Of a stretch of 64,000 nt of DNA, positions 48,152 through 60,258 are shown one piece after another (position 1 is the stretch's first letter; each line of letters opens with the position of its first letter). Below the pieces are notes generated by a model that was not told the DNA's origin, did not search any database, and worked only from the letters and a program-made list of their open reading frames with translations. The translations under genes and the position numbers were made by a program. The DNA is from Pseudisothecium myosuroides (taxonomy: Eukaryota; Streptophyta; Bryopsida; Hypnales; Lembophyllaceae), in assembly GCA_951799445.1 (NCBI GenBank), contig OX637288.1:12402501-12466500 (forward strand). Direction: 5' to 3'.

Positions 48152-48800
48152 GGCCTTTATTTTATTTTTTGAAACAAATGGACAATTTTCATTGAAAATA
48201 AGAATAGTATACCAAACCAAAGAACAGATCTTGGCAAGCATTATTTACATTTTGAGACAACTAAACAGTGAAACCTAGGCACTAAGCAATGAAATATCCC
48301 AATCAAACTAAAGGCACCTCAATTACTTGAAGGAGCCCATTTTTGGGAGCGTTTGGTTCCATTTAATTTTCAAGTAAGACTAGGTGCTAAAGAACACAGT
48401 CTCTAATCACATATTGTCAAACCTCCATAAGAAAATGTCTACCTTATCTGGAAAAATTTGGTAGAGCTTTGAGGCCTTCATCCAAGCCACCCTAGTATGA
48501 TCAACAAAGGCCTTCCAAAGTGTCTACTCCAACTTGTGGTTGGGCCATGGATCATTATTGAAGCCAATTGCGTTCCTATCTAGCCAAGAGAGCCAAATGA
48601 TTGAACCTCGGAAGAGGGACCTCATAGTACTTCCTTTCTTCAAACGCCTCAGACAAACTTTGGAAGTAAGCTCGCGGGATGCCAAAATTACACTGGACAC
48701 CAAATTCGTCCGACTTGACCTCCATAGAGAACATGTGAAAGATCATAAAAGATTTGCTACACCACCACAAGAAAACCAAACAACAAGCAAGAAATGATAG
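48152..48800 (-). pseudogene. 3' fragment of an L1-type LINE (zf-RVT tail) with A-rich end
   Basis: Reading the minus strand, one frame gives LFRGSIIWLSWLDRNAIGFN, then WKAFVDHTRVAWMKA and LYQIFPDKVDIFLWRF, with stops and shifts between. This is the C-terminal zinc-ribbon tail seen after the reverse transcriptase of plant L1 elements. It is followed by a 3' UTR ending TTGTCCATTTG and an A-rich tail at 48152-48172. The reverse transcriptase itself is missing, as usual for 5'-truncated LINEs. Confidence 0.65.
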
Positions 48801-49032
48801 AAACCATTCATGTGGTTTGGGATGAAGTTTTTCTTGAGCAACTATAGAAGCTGATAGCAAACATGCTTGATCAAATTCAAGTAGTCATTTTAGCAAGGGT
48901 GGTAGCACTAGATTGTAGATAATTTCTACAACAAATCCAAAATGTTGTATGGTTTTCAAGTTTACATGTAAATATTTCTATTAATAATGAACTACTCTTT
49001 GCTACAATTCCAATGCAATTTGCGGTTTAGAA

Positions 49033-49280
49033 CATTAGAAGAAATTTGAGGGGTGTAGAAGACTGCAAGTTCCCAAGTTGTTCCTAGCTTGGGAACTCTA
49101 CCATACGCGCAATCCGACGTGTTCAAGAGAGTGCCACGTCATTTTATTTTATTTAATATATATTTTTTATTTTTTGTAATTAAGGTTTTGACAGCAGCCC
49201 GACATTCCTTTGCTGCATTGAGAACAGAATAGAGAACGAGCTTGAAGCGGCCCTCCAATGCCCTCAAACCTCTTCTAATG
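49033..49280. mobile_element. MITE family N, copy 1 (TTAGAAGA ends)
   Basis: 248 bp with ends CATTAGAAGAAATTTGAGGG and CCCTCAAACCTCTTCTAATG. It shares end structure and the AAGTTCCCAAG / 'gtgccacgtcatt' type interior with the copy at 63050-63288. Non-coding. Confidence 0.75.
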
Positions 49281-49306
49281 ATTGGTTCATTTTTGAATGT
49301 GATATA

Positions 49307-50602
49307 CACTAGAAGAAAATGAGGGGTTTTGCGACTACAAAGAGCAACTGGTTTGCAGTTGTATAATCCATCTGCGACTGGTGATAATTTGGAGACCTGC
49401 AGTTGCAGTGGACAAGTCGCATGCAAATTTGTAGTTGCAAAATCCCGAGAATTTGACATCCTACTTGGAACTTCATCGATGAACTCTTCTGACGTGGTTG
49501 CTGATGTGGTATATGTTTGTGCGATATGGTCGTGACTCGTTTGCAACTCATTTGTGACTTCACTACGACTTGTTTGTGACTTATTAGCAACTTGTTTGTG
49601 ACTTCACTGCGACTTGTCTGTGACTCAATTGCAACTTGTTTGTAACTTCATTGCGACTCATCTGTGATACATTTGTGACTACTTTGTGACTTGTAGAATT
49701 TGTAGATTTTGAAATTCTAATCTCAATGATTTGTAGATTTCAAATTTTTAAATCTAGCTCTCTTTTTAGATTTTAGAAATTCAAATATTGATATTTAATA
49801 GATTTTAATGGTATAATAATTTAGGTTTTACAATTTCTTGGATTTCAAATATTTTTAGATTTCTACAAATTGTAGAAATCTAGAAAATGTAGAAATCCAA
49901 GAAATATTGGAATCTACAAAATGTAAAATTCTACAAATTGTTGAAATCTATAAATTGTAGAAATCTACACATTGTAGGAATCTACAAATTGTTGAAATCT
50001 TAGAATTCTATTAACGAAATTCATTACTTAGGAGTTAAACAACTTACAAGTCTTATAAGTCAAACCTAATGGTATTGTTGACAATTGATATGGGACAATT
50101 GGGAACAACTACAAAACGACTAGGATACAACTAGGATACAACTACAAAACAACTAGGATGCAACTACAAAGCGACTAGGATACAACTAGGATACAACTAC
50201 GATGTAACTAAGATACAACTACTATCGTTTCCTAGTTGTTTTTTGCGACTGCAAATCTACACGTTGGATTCCACAGAGTGTAGACTTCTTCACATCGATA
50301 ACTGAGATGAATATTGGATAGAAAATAGCTCACATTCATTCTAAATTTGAACTCAAGTACAACTCTTGTAATCTTACACTTCATTCTACGACTGCTTTGC
50401 AACTATTGCGACTAAAAGAATATATAAAACTTCATTCTACAACTTTTTTACAACTAGAACAATGTGCTGATGATGTAAAACAATGACGCAAAACAATGAA
50501 GTAAGCCCGGGTGCAAATAGAGAGGATTATAGTTGCAGGATAGTTGTACAGGACACTTAGTTGCATATTGCCGATTCTAGCGGACACGTTTTTCTTCTAG
50601 TG
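49307..50602. mobile_element. Non-autonomous CACTA element with subterminal repeats
   Basis: 1296 bp from CACTAGAAGAAAA to TTTTTCTTCTAGTG, with an exact 3-bp target duplication ATA (49304-49306 and 50603-50605). Near the left end a motif of the type TTTGTGACT / TTGCGACT / TTGCAACT recurs more than ten times (49530-49700). Near the right end CAACTAGGATACAACTA-type repeats recur (50100-50230). Such subterminal repeats are the transposase-binding regions of CACTA elements. No transposase is present. Confidence 0.88.
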
Positions 50603-51513
50603 ATAGCTTTCTCAAGTTCATGAACTTTGTAGTAAAGACTGTTGCGGTCTAGAATTTGTAATTGAATTAGACGATTGTACAAGAAATTTGAAAAAAGGTG
50701 GCATAGAGGAGTTGATTGATGACAAAGAAAATTGTTGCACTTCTTAGTTTTGAGTTTTCAACATGTTTTCTTGTGGTGATTCAGTAGACTTAACAATTTC
50801 AAAAAACATGCTAAAAGCATTTGAGTGTTCTTTTAATTACCGTTAATATCCAACAAAAGTGATTAATTTAATTTAACCCTTAAAAGATAATGTAGTCACC
50901 TAATGACCAATAGAAATTAGGATAGATTCCTAAGATGTCAATTTTGAATAGACATTTTTGAAAATTTGACCATAAATGTGGACATGTGAGGTGGGAACAC
51001 CCAAAATTGTCACTTTTTTATATGGACCATTTCTATTGTTTTACCAATGGAATTTATTTTTTTCATTGGCAAGTTATAATTAAAAGGTTTCAATTCATAA
51101 AAGAACACATCATTTAGATACCATATGCAAAAATTATAAAGAGTCAAAGTTTTTGTTGGTCAATGCTCTAAATCTCTTTCTTCAATAATAGGTACATATT
51201 GATTTAGGAGATGTACAAAATATGAGCATCTCATCAAGTGGCACTTTTAGGCACTTCATACATTTGAATGTCTTTACCTTATCTTTATTGGTGGAGTATC
51301 ATTTTCTTAAACTAGTTGTTTCAATCTAAAGTTATACACTTCAAACAAATGGATAGGGCATACAACTTTGGACAATGTGCTCAAATTCTTCTTCTACCTT
51401 TAAAATTTGGCAAGTATTAACATAAAATACAACTATTGAAAAAAAATTATATGTAGGAAAAAATTTATTCTAAAGGGAGATAAGTTTTTGATTATGTTTG
51501 GCATACTGTAGTC
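50603..51513. other. AT-rich intergenic DNA, no gene seen
   Basis: TTAACCCTTAAAAG at about 50874 may be a stray TTAA-type terminus. Nothing else is recognised. Confidence 0.35.
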
Positions 51514-51517
51514 TTAA

Positions 51518-52414
51518 CCTCTAAAGTACCAAAGTCCCCTCGGGAGACACTTGAGATTTTGGGTAAGCCCGTGTGGTCTCATATTTTGATCTGATTTTTT
51601 GAAACATTTTTTGAAGATAGGGAATCACACTAGCTTTTTATAAATATATCTTTTTTTTCAATCGATGCCCAAGAGCAAAAGTTATGCCATCCTAAAGCAA
51701 AAAAACAATTCGTCGAGCAGGAAAAAAATAAAATAAATTAAAAAATAAATTAAAATTGTCAAAGATCATGTTTTTGTTTACATTTGAAGCTTTGATTCAT
51801 TCTATTTGGACTAAGAATGAGAAAGTCATGGACAATCTTGTTTTGGGGGCAACTTAAGCATCTTCTTCAAAAAACAACTCATAAAATTCATTTTTGAATG
51901 CAATTTTCAAATTTTTTCAAATTTTTTTACGAGGTCAAGTTTGTTTGCAAGAACAATCCCACGGTTGAAATTATGGTGTTTTAATTCCATTTAAGAGCTA
52001 TTAACAATTCAGTGTTTTTATCAATTTTGGACCTACTTCTACTTAATAATTTTTTTATATGTGAAAATCAAGATTTGATATGCTAAGAAAAATTCCCCGA
52101 CTCTCAATTCAAATGTTGAACATAAAAAAATTTAACTTTATGGTATGTAGTGCAAAAAAAATCCACAAATGGCCATCAAAGTCAAACGAAATTACAGGAA
52201 ATAGTTCAAAATTTATTTTTTTCCAACTTTGAATGCTAATATCTTCCAATCGGAACAGTCAAATTTCTTGAAATTTTTACCACACAATCTAAAACAAGTG
52301 AAGTACAAGATCCTACAGTTAGATTCTAAAAAAAATTGGTTTCTTGAATGATCGCAACAGAAATGGCAGTTTTCAATGGTTCTAGAGCCAGAAAATGCCT
52401 TGGTATTTTGGGGG
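51518..52414. mobile_element. TTAA-flanked element, family C (C2)
   Basis: TTAA (51514-51517) plus CCTCTAAAGTACCAAAG opens it; CCTTGGTATTTTGGGG plus TTAA (52415-52418) closes it; 897 bp. The opening matches C1 (61283 on) and the interior is distantly like family A in reverse. Non-coding. Confidence 0.7.
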
Positions 52415-52418
52415 TTAA

Positions 52419-53163
52419 ACAATCCTTTCACTTTCAACTTTAAATGCCACAAGCTTGCAATCTACATGGCCAAAGTATTTGAAAAAATTTCCACATATTC
52501 ATGTACTAGTACTCTTGCATAGTGTTGTGTGGTTATTATTATCCGATTTAAAATCTATAATTTTTTTCAATTTTATTCCATGCGTTAGAAAATGCATTAT
52601 AACTTTTTTGAGTTTAATAATAGGGACCATGCTCAAACGTTTATTTGAATACTTTCATGACAAAATCATTGTACATATTATATCTATTTTGTGTCGACTA
52701 TATCATAAACAAAAATTTGGTTTGTATGATTATGCATACAAAGGGTTAGGATTAAATGGGAGATATGTATTAGCTAGGTAAATTTTGTGAATAGATTTGA
52801 ATGTCAATTACATGAGTTTTGAAAGGTTGTTTGTTTATAAAGAAGAAATATACAATCTCATCAAGAATAGCATAGACTTCTAATTGAGTTATATTTTTTA
52901 ATCCTAGAAGGATGCGGCCCTATCACTAAGGTAGTCAATCAAAATCTATCAAATTCTATAATGAATGGATGTATAGGTCATTTCTACAATTTCTTTGAAA
53001 GTCATGCATTAGACATTTTTAGTCTTCAACACTCTTTTGTGGTTAAAGCAATTTAGATCAACAACTTGTGTGAAGTAAAAATCAAAGAAACTCACTCAAA
53101 AATTAAGTTGAACAATAAATCTACTTTATTGGGCCTTGGTCATTGAGAAGAACCTCTTATTCT
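52419..53163. other. AT-rich intergenic DNA, no gene seen
   Basis: The 108-codon frame at 52455-52781 is hydrophobic and low in complexity and matches nothing I know. I do not call it a gene. Confidence 0.35.
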
Positions 53164-53167
53164 TTAA

Positions 53168-54098
53168 CCCCTAAAGGCCCAAGGCTTTTTTTCTGCCAAA
53201 AACCCATCAAAACTGCCATTTCTATAGCAAGGAGTAAAAAAAAATGAAAAATGTTTTTTTTCACATCTAACCGTAGGATCTTACACCTAACTAGTATGAG
53301 AATGTGTGGGAAAAATTTCAGAATTTTTGACCGCTTAGATTGCAAGATATCTGCGTTTAAAGTGGAAAAAACAAGTATTTCAACACATTGTGGGACTAGA
53401 TTTTTTGACTTTAAACATTTTTCACTTAAATTTTTTGCACTACAGAGTTTTGTTCTTCAAATCTTTATAGTGGAGAATCGAGTTGAGAGTCTAGGGGAAA
53501 AAAAAAATTCAAAAAAACTTAATTATCATTCCTAAAAAATTTATACAGTAGAAGTAGGTAAGAGATAGAAGGAAAATGTAAAACATTAATATATTTTAGA
53601 TGAAATTAAAATACACTAATCCCAATGGTGAGATTGTTCTAGCAAGTAAGCTAAGCCATGAGAATTTTTATTTTTTTTAAATTGCAAAAAGAGCATTTAG
53701 AAATGAATCCTACAAGTTATTTTTTTCAAGAAGATGCTCTAATTGCCTGAAAAACAAGAATGTCTATAACTTTTTCGTAACAAATCCAAATGAAATGAAT
53801 CAAAGCTTTCCAGATAGACAAAAATATAATCTACAAGAGAAAAAATATTGAAAATAAAAATCAAATTTTTGCCAAATTTTTCTTGCTGCCCAGACTGCCG
53901 AGTTACGAAAAAAAGTAACATATTTGGCCATAACTTTTGACTCCTATTTCCAAATGTCCTGAATTTTAGTGCATATGAAAGATATTCCTTGCGCCCACCT
54001 TCTATTAAAATTTCAGCTTAAAATATGGAAATCTCTAATCACACGGACCTGCCCAAAAATTCTATACGACCAAAAAACGCATGCTAGTCCTTTAGGGG
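53168..54098. mobile_element. TTAA-flanked element, family A (A1, best preserved)
   Basis: 931 bp between TTAA at 53164-53167 and TTAA at 54099-54102. Left end CCCCTAAAGGCCCAAGGC; right end AGTCCTTTAGGGG. It serves as the reference copy of family A. No frame encodes a transposase. Confidence 0.85.
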
Positions 54099-54489
54099 TT
54101 AAGGTCCAAAATTGACCTTAGCAACAATTCCAATGCTAGGTTTCAATGTTTTCACACCAACATAATACTTTCTATTTGTAAGATAAATACACCCAAAATG
54201 ATTATTGACCCAAAACCATCACATTTTGATATTTATTCAAAATGACAATATTTTTTTGAGGATGTACAAAGATTAAACATTAGAACCTAATGTCGATTAA
54301 TGGTACATAGTTGTCATATAATAGTAAATATGCTTAATTGGAATTTGTGGCAATGATAGGTGTGGCTGGTGTGCATACCTTTGTATGTGTTCATCACGTT
54401 GGATTTATAGCGCCTTGTTGATGTAGTTCCTAGAGCTCATGACTTGCATCTTCTCTTATTCTATTACGATTATTTCGTCCACCTTGGTG

Positions 54490-54665
54490 CACTACAAGAG
54501 AAAGGGATATTTCAACTATAGTCATATAAATAATGACCTTTTAAGAAAAAATTTAGTAATATTTTCTTGAAAACATATGTATTTTTAGTAAAATTTTACA
54601 AAAAAATTCCTCAAAAGGTCATTACTTATAGGACTATACTTAAAACACCCTTTTTTCTTGTAGTG
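54490..54665. mobile_element. CACTA-type MITE with GTG target duplication
   Basis: 176 bp from CACTACAAGAGAAAGGG to CCCTTTTTTCTTGTAGTG. It is flanked by exact 3-bp direct repeats GTG (54487-54489 and 54666-54668). CACTACAAGAAA is the classical plant CACTA terminus. An inner inverted pair around TAATGACCTTTT is also present. Confidence 0.9.
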
Positions 54666-54754
54666 GTGCTTCTGCAAATTGCATGCATAGAAATCAAAGT
54701 TCCCTTGCAATGCAATTGTTTCCAATGTTTTCCAACCTTTCAAAGATGATCCTG

Positions 54755-56632
54755 GAACAAAAATGTTGTTTGGTAAATACTCCAATTAATTTCTTGAGGA
54801 TAATGAACAATGTTGAAGAAGATTGCAACCAATTCACCTTTTCCTTTTGTCTACAATGTAGTGCAATTTTATCATGTGTCATACAATGACATATTTTACA
54901 TGTCAAAAAACATTGTACAATCCATAAAAATTGAAGCTGATTTCAAATGAAAAATTCTGGGCAGGACCCTCAAGGCATACACTACCTGATGTCTTGTTTC
55001 TCACATGGATGATCAATAGGATCATCATCCTCATACAATTGTTGTCATACAATTGTTGTGGGAAGTTCATTGTACTGTACCTACTAATGTGCACATTGTT
55101 GCCAATTTGTCCACTCCCACTTCATAACATTCAGTAGCAGTCACTGGCTCTACCCTCCCCCAAATGAAATGGTGTGGAATATATCACACCATTCCATCCG
55201 AGGGATGAAATGGTGCGATATATTCCGCACCAAATCAGTAGCTATTGATTTGGTGCGGATAGTTGTCAATAATTGTCAGAACTTAGCTTGGTGCCCACGT
55301 CACAAATGTACACTGCAAGTAGTGGCAAATTAAAAGTTTCCAAGTAAAACTGAAAACAAAACAATAGGAACTTCAAACAAAATGCTAATGGATTCATTGA
55401 GATTATTGATTTCAATGTTATTGTAGAATTACCTCACTTAGAATTGGAACCCATTTATGCATTGTGCTTTCAAACTTTGAACTAAAAAAAGTTAGTAAAT
55501 GAAGATAAGTTTCACCTCCAAAAATCCGTTTGGGATTTTGAATCTCCAATCAAAAATTATGGACAAATTTTGGAGAGGGGTTGGAATGGACATTCTCTTT
55601 AACACTTTTTAAAAATCCATTCCAACCCCTCTTCGTAATTGGTCTATAACTTTTGATTGGAGATTCAAAATCCCAAACGGATTTTTGGAGGTGAAACTTA
55701 TCTTCATTTACCAACTTTTTTTAGTTCAAAGTTTTTTGAGAAAAGTTATTTTACTATGCCTAAATGAGGTCTAAAATTCTACTTTTAACACAATTCTTTG
55801 TTTTTGACTTAACTATGAGTGCATGAGAACCTACAAATTCTAATTTATTTATCCCAAATGGGTTGTTGTACCTCCTACCACTCCATGTGCATAGAAAGAG
55901 TTGTCTTCTCACTTTGAAAGCACAATGCATAAGTGGGTTCCAATTCTAAGTGAGGTAATTCTACAATAACATTGAAATCAATAATCTCAATAAATCCATT
56001 AGCATTTTGTTTGAAGTTCCTATTGTTTTGTTTTCAGTTTTACTTGGAAACTTTTAATTTGCCACTACTTGCAGTGTACATTTGTGACGTGGGCACCAAG
56101 CTAAGTTCTGACAATTATTGACAACTATCCGCACCAAATCAATAGCTACTGATTTGGTGCGGAATATATCGCACCATTTCATCCCTCGGATGGAATGGTG
56201 TGATATATTCCACACCATTTCATTTGGGGGAGGGTAGAGCCAGTGACTGCTACTGAATGTTATGAAGTGGGAGTGGACAAATTGGCAACAATGTGCACAT
56301 TAGTAGGTACAGTACAATGAACTTCCCACAACAATTGTATGACAACAATTGTATGAGGATGATGATCCTATTGATCATCCATGTGAGAAACAAGACATCA
56401 GGTAGTGTATGCCTTGAGGGTCCTGCCCAGAATTTTTCATTTGAAATCAGCTTCAATTTTTATGGATTGTACAATGTTTTTTGACATGTAAAATATGTCA
56501 TTGTATGACACATGATAAAATTGCACTACATTGTAGACAAAAGGAAAAGGTGAATTGGTTGCAATCTTCTTCAACATTGTTCATTATCCTCAAGAAATTA
56601 ATTGGAGTATTTACCAAACAACATTTTTGTTC
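54755..56632. repeat. 720-bp near-perfect inverted repeat with 438-bp spacer
   Basis: Arms 54755-55474 and 55913-56632 are both exactly 720 bp with no length difference. By eye I find only two mismatches. The left arm contains 370 bp of flanking DNA plus the left end of element P3; the right arm is its inverted copy. The spacer holds a further palindrome around 55605. The paired identical reverse frames of 68 codons in the arms are by-products. Confidence 0.95.
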
Positions 56633-57035
56633 TAATATGGGTTTAATGCAATTCTTTATTTTTGACTTAACTATGAGTGCATGAGAACCTACAATTTCTA
56701 ATTTATTTATCCCGCATGGGTTGCTCTACCTCCTACCACCCCATGTGTATATATAGAGTTGTCTTTTCACCTTAAATTCCAAAATAAATTATTGATTGCA
56801 AATATTAATAATCCATTAGTGTATTACCCTTGGATTCTTGGCCAACATTTTTCACTACAAATATTTGTTGATTTTTATGTTTAGTCCTAAAATTAAGAAA
56901 AGAAAATGAAACATATCATAATGTACTATCACTATTCCGGTACCAAAGCTTACATTAATTATGTGGGGATGAAAGTTGTGGATGAGGACTTTAGTGAGGA
57001 AAAGGGAGCCTCTCTAAAGGCTACTGAATGTTATG
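55123..57035. mobile_element. Element family P, copy 3, rearranged
   Basis: The outer ends are CATAACATTCAGTAGCAG (55123) and CTACTGAATGTTATG (57021-57035). Relative to P1 it is reversed and contains the inverted duplication described above, so it is 1.9 kb instead of 1.2 kb. Near its right end the plus strand (56906-57045) has a short frame with GTKAYINYVGMKVVDED and KATECY, conserved with P1. I do not know what protein this trace came from. Confidence 0.7.
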
Positions 57036-57216
57036 TTCAATTTGCCAAGGTTGGGATTCCTGGGTATAATCCACTACAGCACTTCACCCTTAAGATCTTT
57101 TTCTTTTTCTTTTTTTTCTTTTTTTCATCTTGACATTTGGGTTAGGACCTAGCATGCTTTTCCTACTTCTATGAGCTCAGTGGATGGCAGTACTTTAGTG
57201 AGTAGTGAAATTAATA

Positions 57217-57482
57217 CTCCCTCTGATGATCTTCCTATTTGACAAAATGTTTTAGATTGAGGTCAAAAACCAATATTTTTCAATTCCCTTTTGAAGTAAA
57301 AATAAAGTGCATTGCTATCCTATTGTCCTCCAATTTAGCTTTAAATTCATTAAATTCATGATGACCGCATTGTCCATTGTGAGGAATTCATTTTGCGGGC
57401 CATTTATTCTAATCACAATAGGAAAATCATTTTGGGACAAGAATTAAAGGCCAACCGGAAGATCATTTTGGGACGGAGGGAG
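57217..57482. mobile_element. Stowaway MITE (Tc1/mariner)
   Basis: 266 bp between TA dinucleotides (57215-57216 and 57483-57484). Termini are CTCCCTCTGATGATC and GGGACGGAGGGAG, the classical Stowaway CTCCCTCCG ends. Non-coding. Confidence 0.85.
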
Positions 57483-57484
57483 TA

Positions 57485-58521
57485 ATTGAATAGTTGATGA
57501 CCACTAAGAGCTTAGTGACATTCACAGAACCCAAAAAAAATGGTTGTTGTCCCTTCTTTTTTGAATGTTTCATTCTCAAATTTTGACCTTCCTTACAAAT
57601 AGAAATCGTTTAGATAAAATAGTGCATATTATGCATTATTTGAAGCTACCTAGTTTCATCAAATTCCAATGCCTTGTGGAATTTTCAGAAGGTGGATAGC
57701 ATAGTAAGGTTTACATTTTGATGTTTCTTTATTCAATTTGCGTAAGGATAGAAAATTTCAATGACCCCATGGGATATACCACCGCAAAGAGGAGATGTAT
57801 CCTACGTGAAGGTCACATTTGGCATAATTAAGTCATTTTTGTAAAAAAGTATCACATATCATCTTATGAATGGTGTGAGTTGATGTGGCCCCTTGAAAAT
57901 CTAATGTGGAAATTCAATTTCAGCAAGTGTTGAATCAAACCTTCATGTACGGTGTTCAAAAAATTAAAGGAAAAAACAAGTGTGCCCGTTCTTCTAATTC
58001 ACTCAAACTTGCTCTATTTTTTTGGACTAAAATGAATTTGAAGCTTCAGTAAAATGTACATAATGTTGTATTGTCTGAATCTATTGTCTTCATGATATGT
58101 ATTGCAAAGTTATACCAATTTTTTTCAATTTCTCAATCTAATTGGGGAACTAAAAATATACTCTAAAAATTATATTAAACAACCTTATTTGACTGGATAC
58201 ATTGATAATTACACCAAAAAAAGCTTTGGACCATTTTAAATTATATCTAATGGGATGAGAGTCGTGAGGAGTTTTATTTTGAAGCAATGAAGTAAAAAAA
58301 AATCATTCAAAAGTCATTTTTGGAATATAAGTTTTATAAATTTTCAAATATAAATATAGATGAAGATTTTAGCTTGACCATGCTTAAGAGAATTTTTGAA
58401 GTAATTTTGGACCTCGAAACACCGTACAAATTTAGGAGTGAACACCTCTTCCAATTGTTCATGGATCGAGAAATTTTACTCTTCCTAAAAAGATTCTCAA
58501 ACACTTTGTTGCCTGGTGGTG
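57485..58521. other. AT-rich intergenic DNA, no gene seen
   Basis: No domain-bearing frame. The stretch at 58195-58330 resembles the reversed interior of TTAA family B, but no ends are preserved. Confidence 0.35.
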
Positions 58522-59914
58522 TATAGTAAGGTCTACTTCATTTATGAATTTTTGAAATCACAGGGAAGGAAATTTCACATCTGCCAACTTTGACAGCCTC
58601 TCGAGGGCCAAAAATTGGTCTTTGACCATGAAATTTTTACCACAACTTCATCTTTAATTTAATTATATGTGTGCCAAATTTCAAGGCCAGATGATTTACA
58701 CAAAAAAAGATATTCATAATCTACCAACATGTGTAGCCGTGAAAAGTTTTTCACTACTGCCAACTTTGACACCCTCCCAAGGATTGAAACTTTTTTTTTT
58801 CTATGAAATTTTTGGCATAGGACCATCTATATGTTGATTATATGTGTGAAAAATTTCAAGTCCAAAAGCCCCCCACAAAAATAGATATTCAAAATCTCCC
58901 AAAATGTGTATTTGTGAAACAATTTCACTACTACCAACTTTGACACTATCCCAAGGGTTGAAAAATTGTTTATTTACCATGAAATTTTTATGATGAAATC
59001 ATCTCTATGTTAATAACATGTGTGCCAAATTTCAAGTTTAAAAGATTCACAAAAAAAAAATGCCAATTCTACCAACATGAGTAGTTGTGAGAAAACAAAT
59101 TTCAGCCCTTGGGATAGTGTCATTTTTTGGGTTAAAATTTCACATGGATGTAGAAAGTCATTCTCTCAACTACACATGTTGGTAGAATTAGAATATCTTT
59201 TATTCGGTAAATCTTTTGACCTTGAAATTTGTCATACATTTTATCAATATAAAGATGATCTCATGCTAAAAATTTCATAGTAAAATGTGTTTTTTCCGCC
59301 CTTGGGATAGTGTCAAAGTTGGTAGTAGTGAAATTTTTCTCACAACTACACATGTTGGTAGAATTGGCATATTTTTTGTTCTGTGAATCTTTTGAATTTG
59401 AAATTTGACACACATGTTATTAACATAGAGATTATTTCTTCATAAAAATTTCATGGTAAATAAACAATTTTTCAACCCTTGGGATAGTGTCAAAGTTGGT
59501 AGTAGTGAAATTATTTCACAAATACATATGTTGGGAGATTTTGAATACCTATTTTTGTGAGGGTCTTTTGGACTTGAAATTTTTCACACACGTAATCAAT
59601 ATATAGATGGTCCTATGAAAAAAAATCATAGAAAAAGAAAAAAAATTTAGTCCTTGGGAGGGTGTCAAAGTTGGCAGTAGTGAAAAACTTTTCACGGCTA
59701 CACATGTTGGTAGATTTTGAATATCTTTTTTTTTGTAAATCATCTAGCCTTGAAATTTGACACACATATAATTAACTTAAAGATGATGTAGTGGTAAAAT
59801 TTTCATGGTCAAAGACCAATTTTTGAACCCTCGGAAGGCTGTCAAAGTTGGCAGCATTAGAATTTCCTTCCTTGCGATTTCAAAAATTCGTAAATGAAGT
59901 AGACCTTACTGTAC
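58522..59914. mobile_element. Foldback element made of about 180-bp units
   Basis: The outer ends AGTAAGGTCTACTTCATTTA (about 58525) and its complement (about 59892-59911) face each other. The interior consists of repeated units of 170-185 bp. Each contains CCAACTTTGACA, a (C)CAAGGGTTGAAA-like block, CATGAAATTTTT and ACCAACATGTGTAG. About three units lie in one direction (58576-59085) and about four inverted (59105-59860). Non-coding. Confidence 0.85.
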
Positions 59915-60011
59915 ATAGAAGATTACCAGCAAGATAATTGATAAGGAATTGGAGGGGAAGTAATTTCCTCCTGATTTTTTTATTACAAGGTAGATTTTTT
60001 GTGGTTCTTAA

Positions 60012-60254
60012 CCCCTAAAGTTCCTAGGCCTATTTTCTGCCAAAAAACACTCAAAACTGCCATTTCTATAGCAAAGAGTAATAAAAAAGTTTAATTGATT
60101 TTTTTCACATCTAACCGTAGGATCTTACACCTAATTGGTATGAGAATGTGTGGAAAAAATTTCTGAATTTTTGACCGCACAGATTGCAAGATATCTGCGT
60201 TTAAAGTGAAAAAACCAAGTTTTTCAGCACATTGCGGGACCAGATTTTTTGACT
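60012..60254. mobile_element. Left-end fragment of TTAA family A (A4)
   Basis: TTAA (60008-60011) plus CCCCTAAAGTTCCTAGGCC begins a family A copy. It stops at an internal TTAA (60255-60258), where a complete family A copy starts. The missing remainder is not found beyond the inserted copy. Confidence 0.75.
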
Positions 60255-60258
60255 TTAA

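Noticed and set aside
48534..48797. 87-codon plus-strand frame
   Set aside because: The opposite strand reads as a LINE C-terminal tail, so this frame is a by-product.
52455..52781. 108-codon hydrophobic frame as a membrane protein
   Set aside because: AT-rich codons give such frames by chance here. No upstream signals or family motifs.
54931..56456. Identical 68-codon frames on opposite strands (54931-55137 plus and 56250-56456 minus), seeming a conserved gene pair
   Set aside because: They are the same DNA in the two arms of a recent inverted repeat. No domain, and conservation reflects recent duplication.
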